A stretch of DNA of 64,000 bases, from assembly GCF_028640845.1 (NCBI RefSeq), contig NC_080543.1:12182858-12246857 (forward strand). Reading direction: 5' to 3'. This DNA is from Ahaetulla prasina (Eukaryota > Chordata > Lepidosauria > Squamata > Colubridae). The notes under the pieces are model-generated. The model searched no databases. It had not been told where the DNA came from and saw only the letters and a program-made list of their open reading frames with translations. The position numbers were made by a program, and so were the translations under genes. Positions 30,211 through 40,310 of the stretch are shown piece by piece (positions within the stretch are counted from its first letter, which is position 1; each line of letters begins with the position of its first letter).

Positions 30211-30684
30211 ACCAATAGCAATAGCAATAGCACTTAGATTTACATACCGCTTCATAGTGCTTTCCAGCCCTCTCTAACCAGTTCACCAGCCTATTGTCCC
30301 CTAACAATCTGGGTCCTCATTTTACCCAGTAGTGGGTTTCAAAAAATTTTACTACTATGATGGCATGGCAGGGGAAGGATACTGTAAAATCTCCATTTCC
30401 TCCTGATCAGCTGGGACTTGGGAGGCAGAGAATGGATGGGGGCAGGGCCAGTCAGAATTTTTACTACCGGTTCTCCGAACTCCTCAAAATTTCCGCTACC
30501 TGTTCTGCAGAACTGGTCAGAACCGGCTGAAACCCACTTCTGATTTTACCGATCTTGGAAGGATGGAAGGCTGAGTCAACCTTGAGCCAGGTGAGGTTCG
30601 ATCTGCCAAACTGCTGGCAGCCGGTGATCAGCAGAAGTAGCCTGCAGTACTGCACTCTAACCATTGCGCCACCATGGCTCATAG
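30211..30684 (-). mobile_element. SINE A split by a hAT MITE
   Basis: Minus-strand SINE A at 30211-30326 and 30551-30684 ('gcaatagcacttagattta' to 'gcgccaccatggctca'). Confidence 0.9.
30327..30542 (+). mobile_element. hAT MITE (216 bp)
   Basis: Ends are cagtagtgggtttcaa and gctgaaacccacttctg. The target duplication attttacc is perfect (30319-30326 and 30543-30550), inside SINE A. One minisatellite unit is present. Confidence 0.95.
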
Positions 30685-30849
30685 CCAACCTAGAACTCAG
30701 GAGAAATTTCCTGACAGTGAGAACCATTAATCAGTGGAACAGCTTGTCTTCAGAAGTTGCGGATGCTCCATCAATGGAAAGAAGAGATTGGACAGCCATT
30801 TGTCTGACATGGTATAGGCTTTCCTGCTCGAGCAGGGAGTTGGACTAGA

Positions 30850-31375
30850 TGTCGTGTCCCACTCCTCCGCTGACGGCCGGGTCAGGGAAATCCGAATCAA
30901 GCGTGCCTCTGCAGCTCTGCCAAAGTCCTAGCAAAGTCCTTAAGGCAGGCAGGAGACTAGGAAGTGACTTCAGCAAGATAAGGTAGACTTTGCCTGACTC
31001 AGAGAATGCCAGAAAGCAGATCCTTTATATAGGCCATGGGGTGTGGCTCCATGACTCAGCACTTATCCAGGCCTGCCCCTCCCTTCCTTTTGTTGCCTCC
31101 GTCTATCAAGTCTTCTGACGCGAGGGTCACTCCAGTCGGCAGCTGTTGGTAATAGACCTTCCTCAGGCTCACATGCTGTGGAGGAGGGGGAGGGGTCTAG
31201 TTGCTCCGTTTGCCTGGGCATGGAGCCAGAGCTGGGGGCTGGAGGTATTTCTTCCTCTTCAGCCTGTCTGGGCATGGAGCCAGGGCTGGGGCCGGGAGGC
31301 ATACTAGGACATTCTTCAGCGTTCGGAAGCAAATAAGAAGACCCCGGCTGCGGTGAGAGCGGGCAAGACACAACA
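30850..31375 (-). mobile_element. Solo LTR (526 bp)
   Basis: On the minus strand it begins TGTTGTGTCTTGCCCGC and ends GAGTGGGACACGACA. The target duplication ctaga is perfect (30845-30849 and 31376-31380), inside a CR1 end. TATA 'cctatataaaggatc' lies near 31028. The minus-strand open frame 31063-31371 spans the LTR's first part and ends 'RRRQQKEGRGRPG'. Very close to the LTR at 34922. Confidence 0.95.
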
Positions 31376-31423
31376 CTAGAAGACCTCCAAGGTCCCTTCC
31401 AGTTCTGCTATTCTGTTATCCCT

Positions 31424-31930
31424 CTGTTGATCCAGCCTAGACCTGCACTGGCCTTTTTGGCTGCTGCAACACACTGCTGACTCATACGTAAGTGATGACC
31501 CATCAGGACATCTAGATCCCCTCACAGTTACTACCAGATACCTCCTATTCCAGGGCTTTCAAGCTCCCAGCCTACGGGCCGGATGCGTCATTCGCTGGCC
31601 ACGCCCACACCCAGTTTAGCGAAGGGGGGGGAGTCCCGATACGTCACATGATGCTACCATGATGATGTGAGTTTTACACCCCTGTCCTATTCTATACCTA
31701 TACATTTGGTTTTTCCACCCAAGTGCAGGACTTAACTTTTCTCACCATTGACTCATCCAACTCTTCTTGTTGGATAGGCTCCAAAGCTCAAGTCTGTTGA
31801 GATCTTTCTGAATCTTGAGTCTAACTTCCAAAGTGTTAACCAGCAGTGTGTCATCTGCAGATTTTATGAGTGCTCCTTCAATCTCCTTATCTAGGTGATG
31901 TATGAAGATATTTAAACATGCTGAGCTCAA
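31424..31930 (-). mobile_element. CR1 LINE, 5'-ward segment
   Basis: The minus strand codes for reverse-transcriptase palm parts, e.g. 'LIKSADDTLLVNTLEV' (near 31870), where the usual FADD is SADD. Interrupted by a hAT MITE at 31551. Confidence 0.85.
31551..31684. mobile_element. hAT MITE (134 bp)
   Basis: Ends are cagggctttcaagctcc and gagttttacacccctg. The target duplication tcctattc is perfect (31543-31550 and 31685-31692). Confidence 0.93.
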
Positions 31931-32208
31931 GAAAGAAGACTGGTCTTTCTGGTCAGTGCAGAATTTGGATCACAGACAGCAGATTCCAAATAAATGTTAG
32001 AAAGAACATTTTAATGGAGTTTGAACAGTTCTTAACCTAAGTGTAAAAAAACCACAGGAGTCTTTCCTGACTAAGACATTTGTGAGCTGCAAGTCATGAA
32101 AACTTTTGCCTTTTAATCACAAGTTCGTTGGTTGGAAAAAGTGCTACCAGTCTGATAACTGTTTGCTGCGGTAGACTAACCTGGCTTCCTACAATAAGCT
32201 AAAGGTGT
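31931..32208. other. Interval with no recognised feature
   Basis: No supported feature. Confidence 0.5.
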
Positions 32209-32813
32209 TGTGACTCATCCTCCCTCCTCTCCTCAGCCGGGCCCCTCCCGTATCAACCGGGCCTTTTATCAGACTCCGAGTCTGATAATGAAGATGAACG
32301 GCCTGACATGCCTCCAGCCCCCCAGCCCTGGCCCCATGCCCGGAGAGGATTCCAGGAATGGGAGGACAAGCCCGATAAACCTCACTCATACAGCGTGTGC
32401 TCCTTTGGCTCAGCCGTCAGAGCAGGAAGCCAGCCAGGTATTGGAATTGCTCGGGCCTACTCCTTCTGACCCCTCCCTTTCCCAGACAGCAGATCCAGCT
32501 GAAGACAATTCAAAGTGGGAGGATCCTCGCTTCTGGAGATCTGAGAGGCGACGCCAGCAGAAGGAAGGGGGGGCAGGCCTGGATAAATGCTGAGTCATAG
32601 AGCCACACCCCACAGCCTATATAAAGGACCTGCATTTGGCATTCCAACCTTAAGGCAAGCAAAGTCTTATTGAGTTTGCTGATCCCGGATCCTATCGCTG
32701 AAGTCACAACTTGGACTCCTGCCTGCCCTGATAAACCTCGAAGGAACTTGGCAAGCTGCAGAGGCTTCGTTGCCAAGTTTGTCACAGACTTCCTTGACTC
32801 GTTTGTCGGAGTG
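32209..32813 (+). mobile_element. Solo LTR, 3' end cut by a SINE
   Basis: Begins tgttgtgactcatcctcc and is very similar to the LTR at 17488, with TATA 'gcctatataaaggacc' near 32618. Its 3' end is replaced at 32814 by a Sauria-type SINE, so no target duplication can be read. Its open frame is broken by frameshifts. Confidence 0.88.
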
Positions 32814-33141
32814 GTAAAGGTAAAGGTTCCCCTCACACATATGTGCGCTCATTTCCGCTTCAAAGCCGAAGAGCCAGCGCTGTCCGAAAACGTCTCCATG
32901 CTCATGTGACCAGCATGACTAAACACCAAAGGCGCACAGAACACTGTTACCTTCCCACCAAAGGTGGTCCCTATTTTTCTACTTGCATTTTTTAAGTGTT
33001 TTCGAACTGCTAGGTTGGCAGAAGCTGGGACAAGTAACGGGAGCTCACCCTGTTATGCGGCACTAGGGATTCGAACTGCTGAACTGCTGACCTTCTGATC
33101 GACAAGTTCAGCATCTTAGCCACTGAGCCATCATGTCCCTT
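32814..33141 (-). mobile_element. Sauria-type SINE
   Basis: Minus-strand copy from 'gtaaaggtaaaggttcccc' to 'gagccatcatgtccc', with a deletion in the Bov-B-like part near 32848. Confidence 0.9.
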
Positions 33142-33577
33142 TCTGCAATACCTATGCATAAACAATCTTCCAGTCATAGAAGCCATCGATAATTATACTA
33201 ATGCCTGAACTGAAAAAAAAACCCAATACCTCACAACGATATGTTTGGTGCCGTGAGTCACCATTCAAAATAATAATGGCTTTTCAGAGACTTTAATCTA
33301 TATTTTTCTACAATATTTTGACCTAAGAGGTAACATGAAGTCCACAGCATCACAAAAGAGGTTTCCTTTTCCCTTTTTGTTTTTAACTTTTTTTTAAAAA
33401 AAAAACCACTTTAAAATGTTACCGTTTCCAAAAAGATAAAAACACAGGGTAGCAGGTGAAAGAGGTATATAGGACGAGAATCCTTCAGTCGTCTGTAAAG
33501 ATTCTCAGAAGAATCTGATCCAAAGGCAAGAAAGAGAGCCAGAGCTCTTCATAAAATATATATAAAAAATCATTGGA
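33142..33577. other. Interval with no recognised feature
   Basis: AT-rich, no supported feature. Confidence 0.5.
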
Positions 33578-33585
33578 TAATAGAA

Positions 33586-33720
33586 CAGGGGTCTCCAACC
33601 TTGGCAACTTTAAGACTTGTGGACTTCGACTCCCAGAGTCCCTCAGCCAGCTTTGCTGGCTGAGGAACTCTGGGAGTCGAAGTCCACAAGTCTTAAAGTT
33701 GCCAAGGTTGGAGACCCCTG
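33586..33720. mobile_element. Hairpin hAT MITE, near-perfect 66-bp arms
   Basis: The arms (33586-33651 and 33655-33720) are inverted copies with about one mismatch and a 3-nt loop. Ends are caggggtctccaacc and ggttggagacccctg. The target duplication taatagaa is perfect (33578-33585 and 33721-33728). Transcription on either strand would give a long hairpin RNA. Confidence 0.96.
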
Positions 33721-33830
33721 TAATAGAACATCCCATTCCTATTTTCTGACATCAGGGAGAGGAATTGGAGGGGGAAAATTGTGGAATTCCGCAATCAAGC
33801 CACAAGCTCCTTCTGCGTTGATGTGTGTTG

Positions 33831-34405
33831 CAGTGGTGGAATTCAATTTTTTTTAGTACCGGTTCTGTGGGCATGGCTTGGTGGACGTGGCAGGGGAAGG
33901 ATACTGCAAAATCCCCATTCCCTCCCCACTCCTGGGGGAAGGATATTGCAAAATCTCCATTCTCTCCCCACTCCAGGGGAAAGATATTGCAAAATCCCCA
34001 TTCCCACCCCACTCCAGGGGAAGGATACTGCAAAATCCCTGTTCCCTCCCCACTCCTGGGGGAAGGATATTGCAAAATCTCCATTCCCACCCCAATCCAG
34101 GAGAAGGATACTGCAAAATCTCTGTTCCCTCCCCACTCCTGGGGGAAGGATATTGCAAAATCTCCATTCCCACCCCACTCCAGGGGAAGGATATTGCAAA
34201 ATCCCCATTCCTTCCTACTCCTGGGAGAAGGATATTGCAAAATCCCCATTCCCTCCCTACTTCTGGGGGAAGGATATTGCCAAATCTCCATTCCCACCCC
34301 ACTCTGGGGCCAGCCAGAGGTAGTATTTGCCGGTTCTCTGAACTACTCAAAATTCCTGCTACCGGTTTTCCAGAACCTGTCAGAACCTGCTGAATTTCAC
34401 CCCTG
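33831..34405 (+). mobile_element. Non-autonomous hAT carrying a ~42-bp minisatellite
   Basis: Ends are cagtggtggaattcaa and gaatttcacccctg. The target duplication gtgtgttg is perfect (33823-33830 and 34406-34413). About nine minisatellite units occupy 33895-34300, related to those at 3021 but with more variation. The 120-230 codon open frames here are repeat artefacts. Confidence 0.95.
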
Positions 34406-34413
34406 GTGTGTTG

Positions 34414-34805
34414 TGATATGGTGCACGCATACAAGAAGAATAGAGTTACCAGGCTCCAGAAACCAAGTAAAACACACTGAGTTACTTCGATTGTTCCTCA
34501 CCTATAGACAGAAACCTTGCTAAACTAAAGTAAGTATTTTGCAACATTAAACATAATACTCTGAGAACTTTTAAGGAAGAACTGTCCTAACCCTCCTTCC
34601 TCTCAACCAAACTATCTAAACTTTGCTGTCTATTGCTCCTCTGGAATGCACCCCCTCCCTCCTCGGAATCCAGACTACAGTCTACCACAGAGAACTTGCA
34701 TGCCAATGGTACAACACTCATCTCAGCTTCTTGATGAACACACGAGATCCCAAAGACTTCTCTGACAAATGTATCTGGGATTTCCAAAACCAGTAGCACT
34801 GCAAA
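34414..34805. other. Interval with no recognised feature
   Basis: No supported feature. Confidence 0.5.
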
Positions 34806-34813
34806 CCCTAGAA

Positions 34814-35757
34814 CCGTGATGGCAAACTTATGGCACATGTGCCACAGGTGATACGTGGAGCCCTTTCGGTGGGCACGTCGAAGTCCTAGCTCACCTGAGT
34901 GTTGCCCTAGCTCACCTGAGCTGTTGTGTCTCGTCCAATCTCACCTCAGCTGGGGTCTTCTTATCTGCTTCCAAACACAGAGGAATGTTCTAGTATGCCT
35001 CCCGGCCCCAGCCCTGGCTCCATGCCCAGACAGGCTGAAGAGGAAGAAATACCTCCAGCCCCCAGCTCTGGCTTCATGCCCAGGCAAACAGAGCAATTAG
35101 ACCCCTCCCCCTCCTCCACAGCATGTGAGCCTGAGGAAGGTCTATTACCAACAGCTGCCGACTGGAGTGACCCTCACGTCAGAAGACTTGATAGGCGGAG
35201 GCAACAGAAGGAAGGGAGGGGCAGGCCTGGATAAGTGCTGAGTCATGGAGCCACACCCCATGGCCTATATAAAGGATCTGCTTTATGGCATTCTCTGAGT
35301 CAGGCAAAGTCTAAACATATCTTGCTGAAGTCACTTTCTGGTCTCCTGCCTGCCCTGAGGACTTTGCTAGGACTTTGGCAGAGCTGCAGAGGCACGCCTG
35401 ATTCGGATTTCCTTGACCCGGCCGTCAGCGGAGGAGTGGGACACGACATGAGCATGCGTGTGCTGGCCAACTGATTTTTGGGCCTCCTGGGATCACTGAA
35501 AGTCGGGAAACAGAGGGCCTCCGGTGCGGGGGTGTTTTCACCCTCCCCAAGCTCCTAGAAAGGCTCTGGACCCTGGGGAGGGACAAAAATGGGCCTACTG
35601 GGCCCATCGCGTGCCAAAAGTGGGGAGAGGATGGGAGGGTTGTGCATGCATGTGAGTGGAGTGGGTGGGATGCATTGGATTATGGGTGTGGGCATGCATG
35701 CATGTGACCCCTCCCCCCACTTTTGCCACACAACAGCAAAAAGGTTAGCCATCACTG
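34814..35757 (+). mobile_element. Non-autonomous hAT, split by an LTR
   Basis: Ends are ccgtgatggcaaactt and aggttagccatcactg, same family as 132-1150. The target duplication ccctagaa is perfect (34806-34813 and 35758-35765). Confidence 0.95.
34922..35448 (+). mobile_element. Solo LTR (527 bp)
   Basis: Begins tgttgtgtctcgtccaatc and ends gagtgggacacgaca. The target duplication tgagc is perfect (34917-34921 and 35449-35453). TATA 'cctatataaaggatc' is near 35265. The frame 34926-35234 is open from the LTR edge, has an in-frame duplication of a 'PSSGFMPRQTEQ'-like unit, and ends 'RRRQQKEGRGRPG'. Confidence 0.95.
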
Positions 35758-35766
35758 CCCTAGAAC

Positions 35767-36044
35767 CAGGGGTGAAATCCAGCAGATTCTGACAGGTTCT
35801 GGATAACCGGTAGCGGAAATTTTGTATAGTACGGAGAACTGGCAAATACCACCTCCAGCTGGTCTCACAGTGGGGTGGGAATGGAGATTTTGCAATATCC
35901 TCTCCCCTGGAGTGGGGTGGGAATGGAGATTTTGCAGTATCTTCCCCCTGCCATGCCCACCAAGCCATGCCCACCAAGCCACACCATGCCCACCAAGCCA
36001 TGCCCACAGAACTGGTAGTAAAAAAAATGTGAATTTCACCACTG
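35767..36044 (-). mobile_element. hAT MITE next to another hAT
   Basis: Ends are caggggtgaaatccagc and gaatttcaccactg. The target duplication cctagaac is perfect (35759-35766 and 36045-36052). The site overlaps the target duplication of the hAT ending at 35757. It has two minisatellite units. Confidence 0.95.
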
Positions 36045-36052
36045 CCTAGAAC

Positions 36053-36474
36053 TGACAGTGAGAAGGCCCAGGGATTAGCTTTACCTAGGATTTCTGTAAT
36101 AATATTACCATGATGTTACCACCTGATCTTCTAGTGAACCATGAGTCTATACCTGATAGCTGGGCATTGCCTTGCAAGATAAGAGGCTCATATGAAGGAA
36201 AGAGACTGAATCTATAAGCTTCTATGTCCCCCAACATTACACATTTAAGCCAAGAGGCTCAGATTAATCCAGGACGCTATTTTTATGCAATCGGTATTTT
36301 GAACAGAAGATGAATGGGGAGAAAGCATCAATGGTGGGCCCATAACAATAAAGAGACGTCTAGTCTGTTCCCCCCCCACTTTTGAGCTTTTATCTTGAAC
36401 GCCAAAGGAGACACTTCTTAAAAACCAGCAGCAAGCAAGTCTGCTTTGGGAAAGAAATACCGTCTACTAAAATA
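36053..36474. other. Interval with no recognised feature
   Basis: No supported feature. Confidence 0.5.
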
Positions 36475-36622
36475 CGATGCTCTGCTTTCGAAAAGAAATA
36501 GCACTGTTCCAATATCTAAAAGGGCTCACCATAAAGAAGAGTGGGGGTGGGCAATCTATTCTCCAGAGCAGCTGAAAGCAGGACAAGAAGCAATGGATGG
36601 AAACCAATCAAGGAGAGAGAAC
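36475..36622 (+). mobile_element. CR1 LINE 3' end, part 1
   Basis: CR1 ORF2 end ('caggacaagaagcaatgg'). It continues at 37284-37500 ('cagtgagaacaattaatgag' to 'ctagaagacctccaaggtc') after a hAT insertion. Confidence 0.85.
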
Positions 36623-36903
36623 CAGTGGTGAAATCTCAATTTCTTTCCTACCGGTTCTGTGGGCATGGCTTGGTGGGCGTGGCTTGGTGGGGGTCATGTG
36701 ACTGGTTGGGTGTGGCTATGTGACTGGGGGATCAAAAGACAGAAACTCACCAACAATTTCCTGCTGGAGCAGAGTTGGATTAGACGACCTCCAGGTCCCT
36801 TCCAGCCCTGGATTATCCTCTGAAGCTGCATCTAGTGCCAGGTTTGTAGTCCTTCCTTCCTCTCCTTTTCCCTCCCTCCCTCCCTCCCTCCTTCCCTCCC
36901 TCC

Positions 36904-36939
<36 letters not shown>

Positions 36940-37283
36940 CCCCCATTTTTTGCCTAGCAGGCTTCAGCATTTTTACCTTAAAAAAAATGCTTTTAAAAGT
37001 AAAAAAAAAAAAAGCCTCTGGCAATCAGGTACCTCAGCCGGGATCGTCAGAGCCTTGTTTTAACCCTTTAAAAGCATTTTTTTTTACGACGTCTTCAGCC
37101 GAAGAGGTTGTTAAAAAAAATGCTTTTAAAAGTAAAAAAAGAGAGAGGCTCTGATGATCGTGTGGCTTGGCTGGGCATGGGGTTGGGGGGGGCAGGGAGT
37201 TTTGCTACCGGTTCTCCAAATCACCCACCACCTTTGGTACCGGATCGGCCAATCCGGTCCTAACTGGGAGCATTTCACCCCTG
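36623..37283 (+). mobile_element. Non-autonomous hAT (composite)
   Basis: Ends are cagtggtgaaatctc and gagcatttcacccctg. Target duplication gagagaac / gatagaac (36615-36622 and 37284-37291), 7 of 8. Inside are a short CR1 3' end (about 36760-36830), a pyrimidine microsatellite and AT-rich palindromic blocks. Confidence 0.88.
36850..36935. repeat. (CCCT)n-(CT)n pyrimidine tract
   Basis: An almost pure pyrimidine run of about 85 bp, with CCTT/CCCT units followed by CT units. Confidence 0.95.
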
Positions 37284-37500
37284 GATAGAACGAACCTAGA
37301 ACTAAGGAGAAATTTCCTGACAGTGAGAACAATTAATGAGTGGAACAACTTGCCTCCAGAAGTTGTGAATGCTCCATCAATGGAAGATTTTAAGAAGAGG
37401 TTGGATAACTATTTGTCTGAATTGGTGTAGGGTTTCCTGCCTAAGCAGAGGGTTGGACTAGAAGACCTCCAAGGTCCCTTCCAATGCTGTTATTCTGTTA

Positions 37501-38297
37501 AATATACTAAATATGATGCACTTGCTCCTACCAACTTGTTTTACCTGCAGACAATTATTGCTGCTGTCTGAGCAAAGAATTACAGCTTTGATATTTGGAA
37601 TGGACATTGCTGCTTGGGGGTTTTTTTTGGAACCTGAAGAGCAGAAGGAGAAAGAGGCCAGAGCTAAATAAGGTCAGAAACCTTATTTAGCATGCTGCAA
37701 GGAGCCCTTTTTAAAGACTCGCCACTGCTTTGCATTCAAAAGCCTGAAAACTAACAATACGGCCCACCTACAAAACAAGCCAGTTTATTTCTAGCCACGG
37801 AGGAAGTGAAAACAGATTGTATTGCAAAAGAAACAAAGGTATAAATAAATACTTATTTCATTCTCGGATAAAAGATAGTCAAGAAAGATGCTGCATTGCT
37901 TGTTTGCTGACTCAGTGCCTTTTTGGTCCCGCCCATAGTTGACAAGCAGATCGTTTCCTTCCTTTGCTCCCCAAAAATGCATCTTCACTGAAAAGGAAAA
38001 AGAAAAACCGCACTCGCCAGCTTTCGTAACATTACCAAGCCTGTCCTCAAGAGTCACAGGAGAACAATACAGTGGCCTTCATTTAGCTGCATGAGTAGAT
38101 TTCAGCAAAATAAATCACTTCATCAAAATAATTAATTTACTGTTAGGCCTTGGAAGCACCAAAGGAAAGCGATTCACCGCAGACAAACAGTGCGGCCATA
38201 AAAGGCAGGAGCTAGCAAGGCGAGGACACTACAAAATTAGGAAACTAATACTGATTGGGGTCCAGAAGCATTTAAAAGAGTTTAAAGTGCAGAACGG
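37501..38297. other. Interval with no recognised feature
   Basis: About 800 bp without repeat ends. The minus-strand open frame near 37791-38057 has no recognisable domain and I do not call it a gene. Confidence 0.5.
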
Positions 38298-38305
38298 GGC
38301 GTGAT

Positions 38306-38957
38306 CAGGGATGGGATTCAGCCGGTTGGGACCAGTTCGGGTGAACCGGATGTTAATTTTAATCTGGTTTGCCAAACTGGTTGTTCCAAGGACTGGCTGA
38401 GCTCACCCACCCACCCTGCCCTGCCCCTCTCAGGAGTCTCCACATGGCCTGTTTTGGATGTCATGTAAGTGCAGGGCATGCACAGAGGCTCTGGGAAGGC
38501 CGAAAAATGGGCCTACCGGAAGTCCGGAAATGGGACTGTTTCCGGCCTCCTGGAGGCTCCAGGAAAGCCTCTGGAGCCTGGGGAGGGTGAAAAATGGGCC
38601 TATCTGAAGTATCAGAAGTCCAGAAATGGGCTCATTTCTGGCCTCCGGAGCCCGGAGGAGGCTGTTTGTGCCCTCCTGGAGGGACCGGGAAAGCCTCCAG
38701 AGCCTGGGGAGGGTGAAAAATGGGTCTACTGGAACTCCAGAAATAGACCCATTTCCGGCCTCCAGAGGAGCTCCGCTGCCTGGGGGAGACCGTTTTTGCC
38801 CTTCTGGAGTCTAGAGGAAAACCACTGGAGGCTGGGGAGGGTAAAAATGCCCCCTACCACATGGTGTAGGAGGCTGAGTAGGCCACGCCTCCATGGCCAC
38901 AGCCACCCAGCAACCAGGCAGCAAACTGGTTGCTGAAACTTTTCAATCCCACCCCTG
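38306..38957 (+). mobile_element. Non-autonomous hAT with ~100-bp tandem units
   Basis: Ends are cagggatgggattcagcc and tcaatcccacccctg. The target duplication ggcgtgat is perfect (38298-38305 and 38958-38965). The interior (38490-38850) has three to four units built on 'gaaaaatgggcctaccgg' and 'tttccggcctcc'. Confidence 0.94.
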
Positions 38958-39580
38958 GGCGTGATGGCTCAGCAGTTAAATACACTGAGCTTGTCAGCTG
39001 AAAAGCTGACAGCCTGGGGTTCGAGACCCAAGCGCCGCACGAGGGGGTGAGCTCAGTGGTGGGATTCAGCCAGTTCGCACCACTTCGGAAGAACTGGTTG
39101 TTAGCTTTATGAGCAGTCTGGCAAACTGGTTGTTGGAACTAATCATTAGGGCAGAGAACTGGTTGTTAAATTACTTGAATCCCACCACTGGGTGAGCTGC
39201 CATTCCTTGCCCCACTGGGTGGTGTCAAATTTTTCAATTTTCAGTTTCCAAACATTAGGGGTGTTCAAAAGTTGTGACGTGCCTTGAGGATTGTAAAGAT
39301 ATTTTGGTTATTGAATAACTACATAAATATCGCCATTTTTAAATATGTTGTTTGTTTCATTTCTTGCCCACCTAGCAGTTCTAAAGCATGAAAATGTGAG
39401 TAGATAAATAGGTACCACTTCAGTGAGAAGGTTCCATCTGTCTCGGCGTATAGTCATGCCGGCCATTTGACCACAAAAGTGTCTTCGTACAACACTGACT
39501 CCCACCGCTAAGAAACGGAGATGAACACTGCCCCCCTAAATTCGGACATGACTGGACGAGGGAAATCTTTACCTTTAAAA
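38958..39580 (+). mobile_element. Sauria-type SINE, interrupted
   Basis: Plus-strand SINE from 'gatggctcagcagttaaat' to the tail 'cggacatgactggacgag'. A hAT MITE (39054-39190) lies in its head region. A stretch at about 39230-39370 is foreign or strongly diverged. Confidence 0.8.
39054..39190. mobile_element. hAT MITE (137 bp)
   Basis: Ends are cagtggtgggattcagcc and ttgaatcccaccactg. The target duplication ggtgagct is perfect (39046-39053 and 39191-39198). Non-coding, with repeated 'aactggttgtta'. Confidence 0.95.
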
Positions 39581-39635
39581 TGAAGAAAGCCAGTTAAAGC
39601 ACCGAGCTAGAAACCAGGAGACTGTGAGTTCTCTG

Positions 39636-39704
39636 AGGCTTGCTGAGGAACTCTGGGAATTGAAGTCCACATGTCTTAACATTGCCAGGTTTGGAGACTC
39701 CTGT
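39636..39704. mobile_element. Half of a hairpin hAT MITE
   Basis: Only the right arm is left ('ggaactctgggaattgaag' to 'ggtttggagactcctg'). The left arm is missing. Confidence 0.75.
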
Positions 39705-39836
39705 CCTGGGGGGTAGTAGAGGTCAGACAATATGCTATCCTGGAAGGCCCTCTTACCAATCCAAATAGTTTTTCTAGCCCAGATCTGAACAGAACCTCCA
39801 AGCCAAGTTACTGGAGTATAAAGTCACTTGCCGTCT

Positions 39837-39837
<1 letters not shown>

Positions 39838-39879
<42 letters not shown>

Positions 39880-40310
39880 TTTTAATTTCTATACCGCCCT
39901 TCTCCCGAAGGACTCAGGGCAGTTTACAGCCAAAATAAAACAACAGATACAAAAATTAAAAACAAATTTAAAAGACAAAAATTCAAATTTGGCTAGAAAC
40001 TCTAAAAATCCAATAAAAACCCCATTTAAAAAACCATTAGGCCAGTCCTGCGCGATGAAACAGAAACGTTTTCAGCTCGCGTCGAAAGGTCCGGAGATCA
40101 GGGAGTTGGCGGATCCCTGGTGGTAGCTCGTTCCAGAGGGTTGGAGCCCCCACAGAGAAGGCCCTCCCCCTGGGGGTCGCCAGCCGACATTGTCTGGCCG
40201 ACGGCACCCTGAGGAGACCCTCCCTATGGGAGCGCACTGGTCAATGGGAGGCCACCGGTAGCAGCAGGCGGTCCCGTAAATAACCCGGTCCTATGCCATT
40301 TCTAAATTCT
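39838..40310 (-). mobile_element. L2 LINE 3' end
   Basis: (TTTA)n tail at 39838-39882, then 'ttctataccgcccttctcc', then coding sequence whose minus frame (40037-40237) reads 'GAPTLWNELPPGIRQLPDL'. The 5' end is truncated near 40310. Confidence 0.9.

Larger units (their letters stand above)
30184..31423 (+). mobile_element. CR1 3' end (plus) inserted in the minus-strand CR1
   Basis: CR1 pieces at 30184-30210, 30685-30849 and 31376-31423 form one 3' end ('gagaaatttcctgacagtga', 'ctagaagacctccaaggtc') after removing a SINE and an LTR. 'tatcc' occurs at both junctions with the outer CR1. Confidence 0.8.

Noticed and set aside
36720..37154. 144-codon Ser/Leu-rich frame
   Set aside because: Built on a (CCCT)n/(CT)n tract within a hAT.
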